From: Dermatophagoides farinae
Taxonomy: Eukaryota > Arthropoda > Arachnida > Sarcoptiformes > Pyroglyphidae
Assembly: GCF_024713945.1 (NCBI RefSeq)
Contig: NC_134684.1
Location: 102,001 to 166,000, forward strand
Length of the DNA: 64,000 bases
Direction of reading: 5' to 3'
Under the pieces are notes generated by a model that did not search any database, was not told where the DNA came from, and saw nothing but the letters and a program-made list of their open reading frames with translations. Positions within the stretch are counted from its first letter, which is position 1. The number at the start of each line of letters is the position of its first letter. Both the position numbers and the translations under genes were made by a program. Shown in pieces: positions 47,622 to 60,600 of the stretch.

Positions 47622-48910
47622 TTATGGAACAAAACGAATCAACAAGTTAACAATGGTAAACAATATAAAACAAATGGCTATCGATATGGCTTCATAAATG
47701 AGTAAAACTAATGGCGTCGTGGTCAAATGTGAACCAATCATGAATGGTATGATGAATGTCATTAATTGTGAGGCAAAAAATAATAATGAACTTGCACGAT
47801 CTGTTAGCTTTAGATGACGTTCGGTAAATGCAATAATGGCTGGCCACATTGCTGAATAACCATATCCAAGCAGAATGGTAGCTGAATAAACCATCGTACG
47901 ACATTCACGGCCAAAATATAACCAAGTGAGTGCCAATATCATCAATATTAAATGATAACAGATGATTATGTCCGGTTTTAATCGCAGTAATATGAATGCC
48001 GTCAATAATCGGCCAACGGTAAATGCGGCTGTTAGACATGCCAGCAATATCGCAGATTGGCTTGCTGTCATTGCCGGTGTCCAATATTGGAACATAGTTG
48101 GTGAATATAGAAAATATCCTTGTTCAGCAGCTGTATAGATGCTCAATAATAATGATACTAAGATTAATTTGGTATATCGATGTGCGATTGGTATCGATGA
48201 TGTATCTCCTTCTTTACAACTTTTCGGTCTTTCATATTGTTTGATTATGAATAAAAATAACAATATTATCGGACCAATTATCTGTATTATACCGATCGCA
48301 ATGAATGGTTTCATCAACGATGTTTGTCTTGCTTCAACATTCACAGTCTGATTCGTAATACCTTTCACGAATGGTGACATCAATGATGGACAAATTATCG
48401 AACCAATTCCATACATAAATTGTAAAGCCTGCATAACCGATGCCTGATGATCGGGCCACATTTCAACTATCCATACATTGATGGCACTATCCCAACAGCC
48501 GCCACCAATCGATAATAATGCTGTTGCCACGAAGAATAATTCTATGGAACCGAAATATGGTGTGAATGCAATCATAACAGCCATTGTGGCAACCAAGGTG
48601 ATCAGAACTAATTGCCTATTGAGCCATTTATAAACGATTCCACCCAACGATCCAATCATGTAGCCCAATGCTAAGAATGTGGGAAACAAACTTAACGTTG
48701 CTGCTGATACATTATAAATGTAACTTAAATCGGTCAATGCCGGACCTATTGCATAATAAGATATTCCCTTCAAATGGAATTTGCAGAATTTTACGATAAA
48801 AGAATGCTTGAAACAAAAGAATCAAAGAATGTACTTACATAGGCAAAATGATTGAAAAATATAGTGATCGTATAAAGTATGTTGGACACTTTTTTGGGGT
48901 TTTCCATCAT
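47622..48910 (-). CDS. MFS transporter, MFSD4/NaGLT1-like, paralogue 3
   Basis: Exons 48910-48839 (24 codons) and 48767-47622 join in phase 0 across a 71-bp intron, giving 405 residues; ATG 48907 is an alternative start. Signatures match the neighbours: 'GGCWDSAINVWIVEMW' (the Cys-Trp-Asp form is close to MFSD4), 'LQFMYGIGSIICPSLM', 'AAEQGYFLYSPTMFQYW' and 'GYSAMWPAIIAFTERHLK'. It has about 12 helices and the shortest central loop of the three. The junction reads 'FNHFAY|GISYYAIGPALTDLSY', continuous with the MFSD4 first helix, which supports the small first exon. It is the most upstream member of the array by transcription direction. Confidence 0.88.
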
Positions 48911-49712
48911 GTTTTCAATTATTGATGCACCGAAAATCGAATGAACGATAATAACTCAAAATCATAACTCGGTTACTACTTAAAATGGTTTGATTTTATG
49001 GCTGATGCCATTTACATTAAATCATTTACATCCGGATGACTTTGCTTTGAACGTTTGATTAGATTGTAATTATCGCCATCAACAATTCATTATTATTATT
49101 ATTTTCGCACAGCATTATCTCATAGGCCTCTTCATTATTATTGTATTGATTTGATGATTTATAGCCAAAAAAATAACTCAAATCTAAAATCTTTTCATAT
49201 GATCATTGACAATGAAATTTATACACAATTCTTATCATCATTTTTGAAAAAAAGAGATAAGCAACAATGTCTCTCTCTCTCTCTCTTTCTCTCTATTAAT
49301 CAATCAATCAAAATACTTTTTTGATTCAATCAATCTGAATTGTTACCTCGCGATGACCATCAAATCATGAGCAATGTTTTTCATTTTATGGGTAATACCC
49401 ATTGCTTCTAGTTTTTTCCCATTACTCTAGAAAATCTGTTTATCGTCATTTTCTGTACTGGGATTTTACAGTCATTTTCAATTTTAGTTTCTCATTTTTA
49501 TTCTTTCCAACAGATTGATGTACATTTTCAACTACAAATGGCTTATTGAATGTGGAATATCAAAATTCAATGTGACGCGTGGTTCCATCTCTTATCGATA
49601 TTGTAACATTTTTAGAATGGTTTTTATTTTTTATCAATATATCAAATTTTTGTCCAGAGATTCAAGAATGAATGATTATTTTGATGATTTTGATTATTTA
49701 AAAGTAAATATG
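48911..49712. other. Non-coding spacer right of the transporter array
   Basis: About 800 bp between paralogue 3 upstream sequence and the 3' end of the cysteine-rich gene. It includes a CT run at 49269-49293. No coding feature is supported. Confidence 0.45.
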
Positions 49713-50596
49713 TCAGTCAAGTCTAGTGTTGTCCAATTCTGTCGAATTTGGCACCGTATTGATTTGATCAATAATCTGAACGAGTGGTATGATAAAGTCT
49801 TTATGTTCCAATGGTTCAGTCCAATTCGGTGTCTTCTTAATCACCGAATCACAACGATCATCGTCATCACCGAAATCACCACAACCGACATTCAATAAAT
49901 CTCCCACATAGCCATTGAGTAGATTTTCCACTTCGGGCAAATCATCTGGACATTGATCCTCGAATAAATTCGCTATATTAGTTTTGAATTTGTGATAATT
50001 GCTGTGTTTTTCCAAATGATAATGGTTAGTGGTTAGTATATGCAACTTGAAAACTGAAAATCATGATGATCAATTACTCACCAGCAAAGCAACGGTATGG
50101 TCAATTTTTGGTCTTTGTTCAAATGTTTGATGGAATGAAAATCTCGATTTAAACCAGCCATATATTGATTCAATAGTTTGATATTTTTATTGGCACATTT
50201 GCCAAAACCGATAAAAGCTAGTCGTTTTTTACTGTTACGACAATAAGCACGATTCGTTTTGGTTATGCTGTACAACAGGATCAATATATAACGATTCGTA
50301 TCCGTGTCATAACAATTCTGTGCATTATTCTTGACACATCGTTGCAATGATTTTATATCACGACATCGTTTCTCCATCTGTTTGACACTTGTTGGAAAGA
50401 TGAATTTTTCATCACCAATCATCGTTAATTTTTGGCTACAGGATTCCATCTCTTTATGATCACAAGCCGATCGAATTCGTTTGGCTGTATTGCGACTTTT
50501 CAAACGTTTTGCTGCTGCCTGAGCCATATGATGATGATGATGGTAGCCGAGTATGAAAAAAGTGATGAAAACAAGTAAAAATGGTCGAGAATTCAT
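49713..50596 (-). CDS. Secreted cysteine-rich protein, lineage-specific family
   Basis: Exons 50596-50082 and 50001-49713 join in phase 2 across an 80-bp intron (GTGAGT...ACACAG), giving 267 residues. The N-terminus is a signal peptide ('FLLVFITFFILGY') followed by a His run. The mature part has about 12 cysteines in a spaced pattern (ACDHKEMESC, KRCRDIKSLQRC, NAQNC, AYC, GKC, then LLCC created at the splice, DQC, VGC, DRC), implying several disulfides in a helical secreted domain. The acceptor at 50002 was chosen because nearer AGs lead to stops and because it restores a Cys-Cys pair typical of such domains. I cannot name the family; the spacing recalls small secreted helical Cys domains annotated as DUFs in arthropods and nematodes. 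Function unknown. Confidence 0.75.
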
Positions 50597-51250
50597 TTTG
50601 TTTACTTCTGGTATTCGAATGATAGCTGAAAAAAGAAAAAAGTATATCGAATGTTTAATTTTGTCGTATTTATATAATGATTTTTGTTGGATGGTTATTC
50701 ATCAATTCTTCTAGTGGCTAATGGTATATGATAATAATAACGTTTTCATCATCATGTAGGGTGTAATATTTCGTACCTGTTCGTTGATGACGCCAATCAT
50801 CAATTGTAGAATGTTATGTTATTTTTCTTCATTCTTTGTTGTTTGTTGTATTAATGAAAACAAAACCAAAAAAAAAAAAAAAAACTATCACATGTATATG
50901 TGAAAAGTGAAGTGAATAAACAGCCGATTTTACTTAACACTTTCATCATCATATTTGCAATAACAACAGAAAAAACAAGTGTTGATCCACCTCGAAACTT
51001 GCAAATTAAAAAAAATATAAAGAGATAATTTAATATAACAGCAGGGTACATAGATGTTTTGGCATTCAATCGTTTTGTTTGATTTCGATGGATGAGTTAA
51101 TCAACAACAAAAAACTAATGGATGAAAATAGAATAGAATTGTCTTTATTTTCAATTATAAATAGAAAAAAATTTCACAATGTATTTATTATTTATCTAAT
51201 TCTAGATAGACGTGATATGCTCATGATAATGATGATTCGTTGTCGTCACA
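50597..51250. other. Non-coding spacer between Cys-rich gene and NRF-like gene
   Basis: About 650 bp of AT-rich sequence, with a 15-base A run near 50870. It should contain the upstream region of the left gene and the 3' UTR of the right gene. Confidence 0.45.
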
Positions 51251-54025
51251 TCAGATATTGGTCGATTCAACTCTGGTCAACAGTGATGAATGTTGTTGTT
51301 GTTGCTGCTGCTGCTGAGAATTTTCATATTGATGATGATGAATATTATCGTTTTTCTCGGTCAAATGCACAATGGTATGTGTTTTTTTCATTTGATCACT
51401 AGCTGGCATAAGCATAGATTTTTTAGCATGATCCATCATATGTATGAATGGTGATTCGAATAGAATGGTGAATAGGAAAGCCAATACATAGGAAATGGAT
51501 ACCATACTTGCGAACAAAAATATGATCGATGTTGGACGAATGTCGATCAGATCACGTTTCGTACCAATTAGAACGGTGAATGTCCATGCATGTACAAGAT
51601 AGACGGCGAATGTCATTCGTGACAGCGGTCGTATAGCTGACCATGATAATAGACGGCCAATCCACATTCCATTACCGGTGATACAAAGCCAGATGATCAA
51701 TGTTAAAACTAATGCCCATAATATACGATTCAATGGAAAGATCAGGGCCGACCAAATCGGTTCATATGGACGACCGAATAGATAGAAACTATTGGAATAG
51801 ACGCACGATAAATAACCACAAAATGCCAGCAACCAGAAAGCAACCTTCTTTCCCTGTTTTTGTCACAAGATAAACAAATGTATTATTATGGTTTGATTAA
51901 AAATCATTTCTCACCTCTCTCTCGCTCTCTCATTGGCAAAACAAAAGTAGCATACCTTGTTCATTTGTAATTTACATGAAATGTTGGAAATATTTTGATG
52001 TAGATAAACACCGAAAATGAAACCGATGAAAAAAACATTACAATGATTCCATGGTTTATGAAAGAATCTGACCAATTCGCTTGGTTTGCCTTGTTCATCC
52101 AAAAAATCACTTTTACTTGTCACCACATAGCCTGGTGGTAATTGGCCAATATAAATGATAAGGCTACTTAGTAAAGTGAACATTAGAACCAAAAATTTAG
52201 CGAAAATTAATCCAATTCGAGCATTTTTAAGCATAGCGATGATGGGCAATAATGCAAGCCAATGTAATTGCATATCGGCAGCTAAAAACCAGGTATGAAT
52301 TGCACACTATTGATGTTGTGGTCACATGATGATGATAAGAAAAAAACAAATAAAAAGAACAAATTACAAACAACCAACGAATGAATGAATGAGTGAATAA
52401 ATATAGCACACTTACGATATTTTCATTTTCAATGATATTTTGCATATAAATAAGGTTATGCCACCAAGTACGATGACATTGGCCAATCATACGGTCATTG
52501 TACATCTTCCAAAGTGGTCCATCAAACATGATCGGCAACAGGCTTGTAAGTAACATGAATGCCACCAATTGTGGCGTCAATCGAAGATAACGAAGCACTA
52601 GATAGGCAATTGAACTGAAATTTTCCAATTTTCCTTTCGTATATCCAAGCGTTATATATGATGTTAGCAAACCAGTAATGTAGAAAAATGTTTCCACGGA
52701 AAAATGTGTTCGAAAAAACGGTTGCTTCATCAAATCGGAAAGGCTTTCTTTAATAAGAAATGTATCGCCTATGCAGTAAAACAAATAAAAGCAATTCCAA
52801 TCAATCAATTTCAATGAATTTCAGCCATCGCTTACGGTAAACATTCAGATTGTTCCAATCAAGTGTATGACCCATAATGATCCAACAAATGGTTAGCACA
52901 CGAATACCATGAACACAGGATAATTCATCATTACCGCTAGAGGATGTTTGTGTCATGAATAACTTGCGGCAATTTCGAGCCGGTGAAAAACATGCAAGGA
53001 ATTCATTTTGACCTGTGTGAGTAATTGAGTAATTGTAAAGTTTAACATTTTCTTTTTTAGAATCACTTACCTTTCTGACCATGTATATAATCATGTACAA
53101 GAGCGACGGTAGACAGTGCCGAAACGATGAACAACATTAAACTGAAATTTTTAAAAATTCAACTTTATCACCGAAAAAAAATATTCAATTCATCATTAAT
53201 GAATTCTTACATGGCAAGAAATTGTGGCAAATTTGGACGCCAACGTTCCGTATGTCGATATTCACATGAAAGCTTTTTCAATTCCAATCCAATTTTTTCG
53301 GCATCTTTTTAGAAAAGAAAAAAATAAATTTATCAATCCATATGATTGAAATCTTGATTGATTCTTTGAAGAAATTTGGTAAGCTATAAACACAGTGGTC
53401 ATTATTATTTACCATGGCTTGCTACAAGTTCAATATCCTGTTCGGTACAGGCTTTTGGTACACAGATACCGAATTGAAAATTAGCATAATAAAATATGGA
53501 AGTAATCTCTTCCAATCGATCACGATAGATCAGATCGGCAATAGAAGGATGTAATGGTTTCATTCGATGATTAAGATTATGATGTGAAGGCATAGGTTTA
53601 GGCAATGGTATTGATAGATCAATAAGACAATATTGAGGTTGTATAGGTGAATCGAATAGCTGATTAATGGAAAGACATTGATCATAATGACCATAATCAG
53701 TTATTGTACCGGCAAAAATACCTGGCGGTGGTATACGAGCCCATGATTGAAATAAGTACAATGCCCATCTTCGATCATGATGTAATGATTTAAGACTAAT
53801 AAGTAGATCACGACGACATTGATCACTTGGCCATTGCTGATGATGAGTGTGATTATTATCGGGAGGCGATGAAGCCATAGACCAATACCATAATCGTTGA
53901 TAATAATAATAATTGGGTCCAATCCATTTACCAATATGAATAGTGGATTCAGTACAATAATTGCCGAATACAAACACCAACACTAACAACGAATTCAGTT
54001 GGAAACTTTTCCACGATAACAACAT
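51251..54025 (-). CDS. nrf-6: Nose-resistant-to-fluoxetine (NRF-6)-like membrane acyltransferase
   Basis: Seven exons on the minus strand: 54025-53413, 53304-53211, 53141-53071, 53012-52836, 52768-52416, 52306-51956, 51853-51251. All are GT...AG and in frame, giving 753 residues. The signal peptide is followed by the NRF ectodomain, with 'PPGIFAGTITDYGHYDQCL' and 'YCLIDLSIPLPKP' as family marks and paired Cys. The integral-membrane acyltransferase-3 domain follows: 'HGIRVLTICWIIMGHTL' with the conserved His of this family, 'FSVETFFYITGLL', 'WWHNLIYMQN', 'HTWFLAADMQLHW', and late helices with 'LSRMTFAVYLVHAW'. About ten or more helices; a poly-Gln cytoplasmic tail ends it. In C. elegans NRF-6 acts in lipid and drug transport across epithelia; the reaction is not established. 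ATG 54025 is the first in frame and opens a good signal peptide. Confidence 0.92.
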
Positions 54026-55179
54026 GACAATGTGGATCCGTGTTACAATCAACAAATATTGAAATGCTGGAACAATTTTTGATCCACATCAATTTGTCGT
54101 TGTTGGTCGACACAATGAAAAGGGAAAAATAATCTAGAGTTTTGACAAAAACACTAGAAGAGTCTATAGACCTACACATCATCATCATCATTGAAAAATC
54201 TGTACATCTCAGCTTGTTATCAATCTTGTTGTTGTTGTTGTTGTTGTTGAAAAATCGAATTCACTATTTTTCATCCAGAACAACAACAACAATGCCATAC
54301 TGTGCACAATGTTTTGTAACACTTGAAACAATTGATTCATAATCTCTTCCGGTCGATAAATACATCGTTCACGCATATAACAAAGAGAGACAACTAGATC
54401 AATTGATTAAATATATGCGTGTCCATCCGTTGTGCTTGTCGTTTCTGATGGAAATTTTTATTTTTTATTTTTTGCATACAATGATGTGATTAAATATTTC
54501 ATTTTTAAAAAAAAGAATGAAACTCAATTGGATACTCAACTCAGTAGGATGATGATGATAATTTTTGAAGGATGAAGGTCTCTCATACTCACTTTTCACT
54601 TGAATGCCCTTAGTAAAAAAAATCATTTGGTCATCTCTTTTTTCGGTGGAAATGATAACAAAATCAATCAATCAATCATAGTATTCAGTTTTGTACACGC
54701 ACACACACACATACACACATCCCGATCGATAAATAAACTTTAGGAACTGTTGTTCTGTTTCACTATCAAAAATTAATTTAACCAAAAAATTGCTGATGAT
54801 AAGCAAGTAATTAATTCTGAATGAAACCTTGATCGATCAACCATTTTTTCAAATCTATGTGGAATTCAAAAAGGAATCAATAATAATTCTGAGGAAAATG
54901 ATTTCTGATTTCTTAATGATAATAAAAAACTCCAAATTTAAAAAATAAAAATTTCACAGGAATTATGACAAACCAAAATAGCAATCAGTGTTTATAGATA
55001 GCTAAAAGTTATTGCATGTTTCTTACATACCATACACACAGACACATGCTTATGAAGCAACTACTGAAACAAATTACAATAATCAAAACGAAAAAGTTCA
55101 AGTTCAAGTAAACAAGAAATTGTAAGCATAGATTGATTAATAATTAATAATTTCTTCCTAAACTAATTATAAATGTTAC
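54026..55179. other. Interval between the two NRF-domain first exons
   Basis: About 1.15 kb containing the presumed promoter of the 54025 exon. I looked on the minus strand for transmembrane acyltransferase exons that would complete the 55876 exon and found none. It contains short CAA/GTT and CA repeats. Confidence 0.5.
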
Positions 55180-55876
55180 CTTTTAGAATTGTTTCAAGAT
55201 CATCTTGATTGCAAACGATTGGCATACAAATAGCCATCTCAACATATGTATAATAGAATATGGAGGAATATTTTTCCAAATGTTCATATATTGTTGATTC
55301 ATTTCGACGCGGAAATGTTTCGGGTAATAAACCGAGAGTTTTATGAAAAAAATTATGATTTGGTGGAGGTTGTGATTTTGGCATCGGCATACTGAAATCT
55401 ACAAGACAATATTGTGAACGTATCGGTTCGATAATCGATAAACATTGATCATAATCACCATAATCGGTGATCGTTCCACGAAACATTCCACTTGGAGGCA
55501 TTTTGGACCATGAATCAAACATTTGAAAAGGCCATGCTTTTCGATTTTGTGGCGATACATCGAACATATCGGTCAATGCGTGCCGGATATCATGACGACA
55601 AGCCTCGCTTACATTATTCCATTTAGATGCCACTTGGTTTAGATCCAATAATCGTGGCATAAATAATTGCCGTATGGTATCATCATTTAGATTTAATAAT
55701 GGTTGCCATTTACCATCGATTACCGGCAAAGAAGATGTTGTCGTTGATGATGGTGTCGATTTAATTGAGATCACAACATTAGTTAAAATCACAACACCAA
55801 CAATAACAAACAATGATGAAAACAGTGAGAATGATGGCCATCTAAATGGCTTTTGTTCACTGTACCATTGATACAT
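55180..55876 (-). CDS. NRF-domain exon: alternative first exon of the NRF-6-like gene, or truncated paralogue
   Basis: ATG 55876 opens a 232-codon exon ending at a GTAACA donor at 55179, in phase 1. It has a signal-anchor helix ('LFSSLFVIVGVVILTNVVI'), then an NRF ectodomain closely parallel to the 54025 exon: 'ACRHDIRHALTD', 'PPSGMFRGTITDYGDYDQCL', 'QYCLVDFSMPMPK', 'YSSIFYYTYVEMAICMP'. The homology ends at the same point as the 54025 first exon and with the same splice phase. Splicing to 53304 would give Lys-Asp-Ala-Glu and continue in frame into the acyltransferase body. No acyltransferase exons of its own lie in between. It could instead be a secreted or membrane-anchored NRF-only protein; reading through the donor gives a stop after five more codons (237 aa, ending at 55163). 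Confidence 0.8.
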
Positions 55877-57614
55877 TGATCATTGATAATGAATGAATTC
55901 ATAAATTCACAAAACTATTGAATAGTTAATCAAATTTCAATCAAATCTAGAAAAATTGAAAAAACATTTATACCATCGGAATGCTCAATTTATATACATA
56001 CATACCATTCATTTTTTCAACGAATCAAAGAATTGGGTGGAGAGAGAGATAGAGAAAGAGGGAAAACTTGTAGAATGCTGTAGAATGGATTGAAAGATTA
56101 TCATTATCATTATTATTGTAAGCTAATGATTATGATTTGCGTGTGTATGCAATGTTTTGCAGTGAATTTCAAATGGAAGTGGTCATATCATGATGATGAT
56201 AATGAATTATTGGCACATTGGAAACTACCTGTAATCATTAATCAATAAAGGAGAAAAACGAGAGTTCATCATAACAAGCATTCTGTTCGTTTTCTGTTTG
56301 TCTTTCCAGTTGTCATTTCAATTATCGATTTTGGCATAAAACAACCACCCAATAATTTAATTTCCTTTGGCACAAAAAATGTATATGCAATTCCGATCAT
56401 GTGATGAAATATAAAGAAAGAAAAAATGAACAATAATAAATCCATAATCGCGATAAGAGAAAAAAATCTGTCAACTGATTGATCAATCAAACAATCAATC
56501 GGTTGGAAAAAAAATTAATTATTTAATGATGATGATTTTTTTTTGAATATGAAAATGATAGATAAATAAATAGCCAGAAAATATGATTCATTCATTCCGT
56601 TTTGTCCGACTGATGGTGATTGATGTTTTTTAATAATAATGATAATCATCATCATCATCATCATCATCATTAATGTTCTAATGTTATTGTTAAAATTTTC
56701 GATAATAAAAAAATTGATGAAGAAATTTTTATTTGTTCATTGATCAATGATATGATGATTTTTTGTTTTGTTCTCAAGTTCAAGTTTTTTTCGGTGATCA
56801 GCAGTAGTTTTTTCATTTCATTTCGAATAAAAAAAATCTTGAAATGACAAACATGTGCATATCTATGTACTAATATAATACGTGTGTATAATTATCGATG
56901 ATGATGATCCTTGAATATAATTTTAATGCAACCATTTTCTTTTATTTTTTTTTTGTTGTTTTGAATTTTATTTGCCCAAAACAAACACACGCAACACACA
57001 AATCCTTGATCTTGAACGAGCTCTCAATTTATATTTCAGTATATTAGCATCATCATTTCCAGAAACAAAAAAAAGTTGCATTTGTTGTACACTTTTATTT
57101 CGACAACAACAAACAACTTGTTGCCTCTATGTGTGTGTGTGTCTGTGTCTGTCTGTACGACGCACAGTCATCATCATCATTATTAATGAATAATCTATAG
57201 ATAGGAAGGTCATCTAGTTTTCAAATCATTAGATTATCAAGGGATATCATTGCAAAATTCATTCGTAATTCGACATTTACATGAATATATCAAACAGAAA
57301 AAATCCGCAATCGCATGGCAATTGTAAAATCGACGATTGATGATGATGGCTTCATTTTCAACGATAAATTAATCAATCATATCTATGCAGTGGATTTTTT
57401 GGAAAAAATTATCTTTCAATTATGGGAAAAAATAACATACCAAGAAGATGTGGTCAATTCAAATCATGATACTTTTCTTGAGTTTCCTTTCCATTTTTTT
57501 CGTCAGTTTGATATTAACTAATGATCATCAAATATAATCAGATTTTCACTTTCTCACTTTCAAAATTTGCTTTATTTATTTATAATTAAATAGTATATAG
57601 TATTATTATTAATA
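55877..57614. other. Non-coding region between NRF exon and UBR gene
   Basis: About 1.7 kb of AT-rich sequence with a CAT run at 56647-56670 and GT runs near 57130-57141. It should contain the upstream region of the left exon and the short UBR 3' UTR. No gene is supported. Confidence 0.45.
57571..57580 (-). terminator. Overlapping AATAAA signals downstream of UBR
   Basis: TTTATTTATT on the plus strand gives two overlapping AATAAA hexamers on the minus strand, about 35 bp past the UBR stop codon at 57615. Confidence 0.6.
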
Positions 57615-60600
57615 TCACATCATATTCCAATTAATGCTTGGTAATGAATTCGATGTTTCCATTAGATGAACAATTTGCTCAGGTATACCGTGGCGAAACC
57701 ATATTTTATATAATTGTTCATATGCCGGTTCGGAAAGAAACATTGGATGACCACGGCAAAGACCGGAATCGGTTTCACCAAATTTATCCACATATGGTGA
57801 TGCAAGATAACAACCTGAATAAAATTAATAATAAATTATTTATTAAACTTGAATGAATAAAATAACAACATATAATACCTCGACTTCGGGATGTCAACAA
57901 CAGAATCTTGTTATCACGTATACGAAGAAAAATGCCCATCGAAGCCGAACATTGTTGTGAATGATAGGTACAGGCGCCCACCGATTCTTTACCCACACGA
58001 TGTTGGCAGCAATAATTTTGTGAACAAAGAATTTCTCCACATATCAAACACATGGTTGGATAACGACTTTCACCACCATTCGAATTCGGACAGGTAAAAT
58101 TAACCACCGAATTGATGAGATCACTAAAATCGTATGGCAACTTCACCAAACGATTGATTTCATGTGGCTGTCGTAGGTAGAGATTCGATGAGGACAAACA
58201 TGTTCGAACAGTACCAGCAGTTGGTTGTTCAAATAAAGTCGATAGCTTTTGGTGTCGTGTCCAAATCAGACACAAATGACGTAGATTGATCGATTGCAAT
58301 AACAAACCGAGATCACGCTCAATGGCCAGATATCGGCATAGCAGGTCATATTCAATTGTTGTAGTGATGTTTTTATCTTTACTTTGATTCCACAATCGTT
58401 CTGGCCATCGAATTTCGGTCAAGAAATACGCAAATAGTGCACTCGATCGAAGAAACGGTAATGTACGTTGTTTAATGAAAGCTTCAATTTGGCTTGCATT
58501 TGCCATCAATTCATCTTCAGAAAATTTATGACCAGCAGCAATCAAGATGTCTTTACAGAACGAAGCCACCAACAAAGGACTGTTGTTGGGTGAATTTGAT
58601 TTTGAGTCATCATCATCGGATTTCAACTGTGATGATGATGTACATTCATTGCCATCCACATCCATTGGTTCATCAATTGGTGTCGAATCGACTAAATTAT
58701 CATTTGTCAACACAATCTAATGATCAATCAATTTGGTAAAATTGATTAATTTTTAAGAAAAAAAAAATTATCAAATTTTCTACACTTACCTGTACAATGT
58801 GAAAAGTTAGCATTAATTCAATGATATTTCGTTCAAAATTATTGCCAATGGGCATAATAAAATTTTTCTGGTGTTTACTTCGATCATCTTGGTGATGTAC
58901 CCAAAATAAACGATTAGATTGATTATTGGGTGAATCATCGACGAAAAATGATGGTGAAGTTATCATTAAGGAAATTAACAATGTAAATGCATCAACATCT
59001 AATAGATGGTAAGGACTTGATTGATAGACAGTTGTGACAAGCAGGTAGTTCATTAAATACAAAAATACACGTCGTTGATTTAAGGTATGCATAAAATTTG
59101 ATTGTACACGAGCCATCTTGATCAATGCTTTTAGACATTGATATTGACGCGTATCGACCATCTGATCCATTGACAAACGTTTTCGTTCATCAAGCCGCAT
59201 TGAACGTTCCATCACTTGAAGTGTATACGATATCGACCAATTTAAACATTGAATCAAATCATGAGGAGCATCTAATCCGGATGTTAATGCATCATCAGGA
59301 CACTGTTGACAATTGGCCATAAAATTCAGTATAAAATTTTTAATGTAACAAAATTCTTTAAAATTAATTACTCACGATAGTTTTTTCGTTTATCGTTTTA
59401 TAAAAATTGCCCACAATTTCACCACGAATATCACGTTGTGATTCGACAGCATCCACATCGATAATCGGTTGTCTATTTAGATCATATTCTTGCTTGAAGG
59501 ATTGCATCGTTTGTTTCAATGAATCATCGGTCAATGAAGCGATTAATTGAGAAAAACCTTTAGAAAATCCAGGAACTTTGCCTGATGAATAAACTTTTAA
59601 AAGGTTTATCATACAAAAAAAATAAAAGATTTCCAAATAAAATAAAATCTAAAACTTACTTAGATCATTGACATCGTTGATCCAAATCGAATTACAGCTT
59701 TGTAATATAACCAACATTGCATTAAGCCATTGATCTATTGTCATTTCAGCGGCAATTGTTGCCGGTTTTACAGGCTGTGCTAATGATGGCATAATCGGTA
59801 TAGTGACATTGGATAATGTTTCACACAATGGACAAAGAAATTCCCGTTTATGTAGATCATATGTAACACGTGGATAACGATGTGCTGATCGTCGACGTTC
59901 ATTCAGCATGGTTGTTTCGAAATATTTTTCAAAACAATCATTATGCATATAATGAGTGCATGTATTTATGAATGGACAGAAATTATGATCCGATCTTGTT
60001 AGCATACAATTAATATTTTCCGTATCTTTCCATGTTGGCATCGAACGATTTTTCGACAAAACAGTCGATTGTTGTATAAAACCGGCTAAAAGTAAATATC
60101 GACCATTATTTGTATTCACATCCTGGCTTTCCAAACACAATATACAGGTGAATACATCATCCGAATTCATTATTCTATTATTATAAGTAGTACGTCGTGC
60201 TCCAAATGCAACACCAAGTTCGCCGGAATCATTTTCACCGGTCATATCGGTCATTGAAACATCTTTGTTCTTGCTGCTATTATTGTTATCGATAGAAACG
60301 GGATTTTCTTTGAAATATTTTTCATTTTCTTTCAAAAATGAACGCTGTTGTTGTTGCATTAGCTGTAAAATTCGTTCTTGACGAGCTGCCGCCATTTTTC
60401 GTCGTCTGGAACGTTCTTGTTCCTGATGATGACCGAATGTTGTAGAATTTCGATTCTGTTCAATCAATTGTTGTTGTGGTTCATCTGTCGAAATCGATGA
60501 TGATGACGATGTTGATGATGAATGTAGCAGCATCACTTGTTTGAAACGATCCATACACCAATCATAAAGGCCTTGATGCATTTCTACACGTGTCAAAATG

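Noticed and set aside
49713-50045. Exon 2 of the Cys-rich gene starting near 50035
   Set aside because: Acceptors at 50036 and 50044 give stops within a few codons in the required phase; the acceptor at 50002 keeps frame.
57784-57878. Continuation of UBR exon 5 past its donor
   Set aside because: Family alignment continues instead through exon 6 (57814-57615), ending 'NWNMM'; the read-through is intron sequence.
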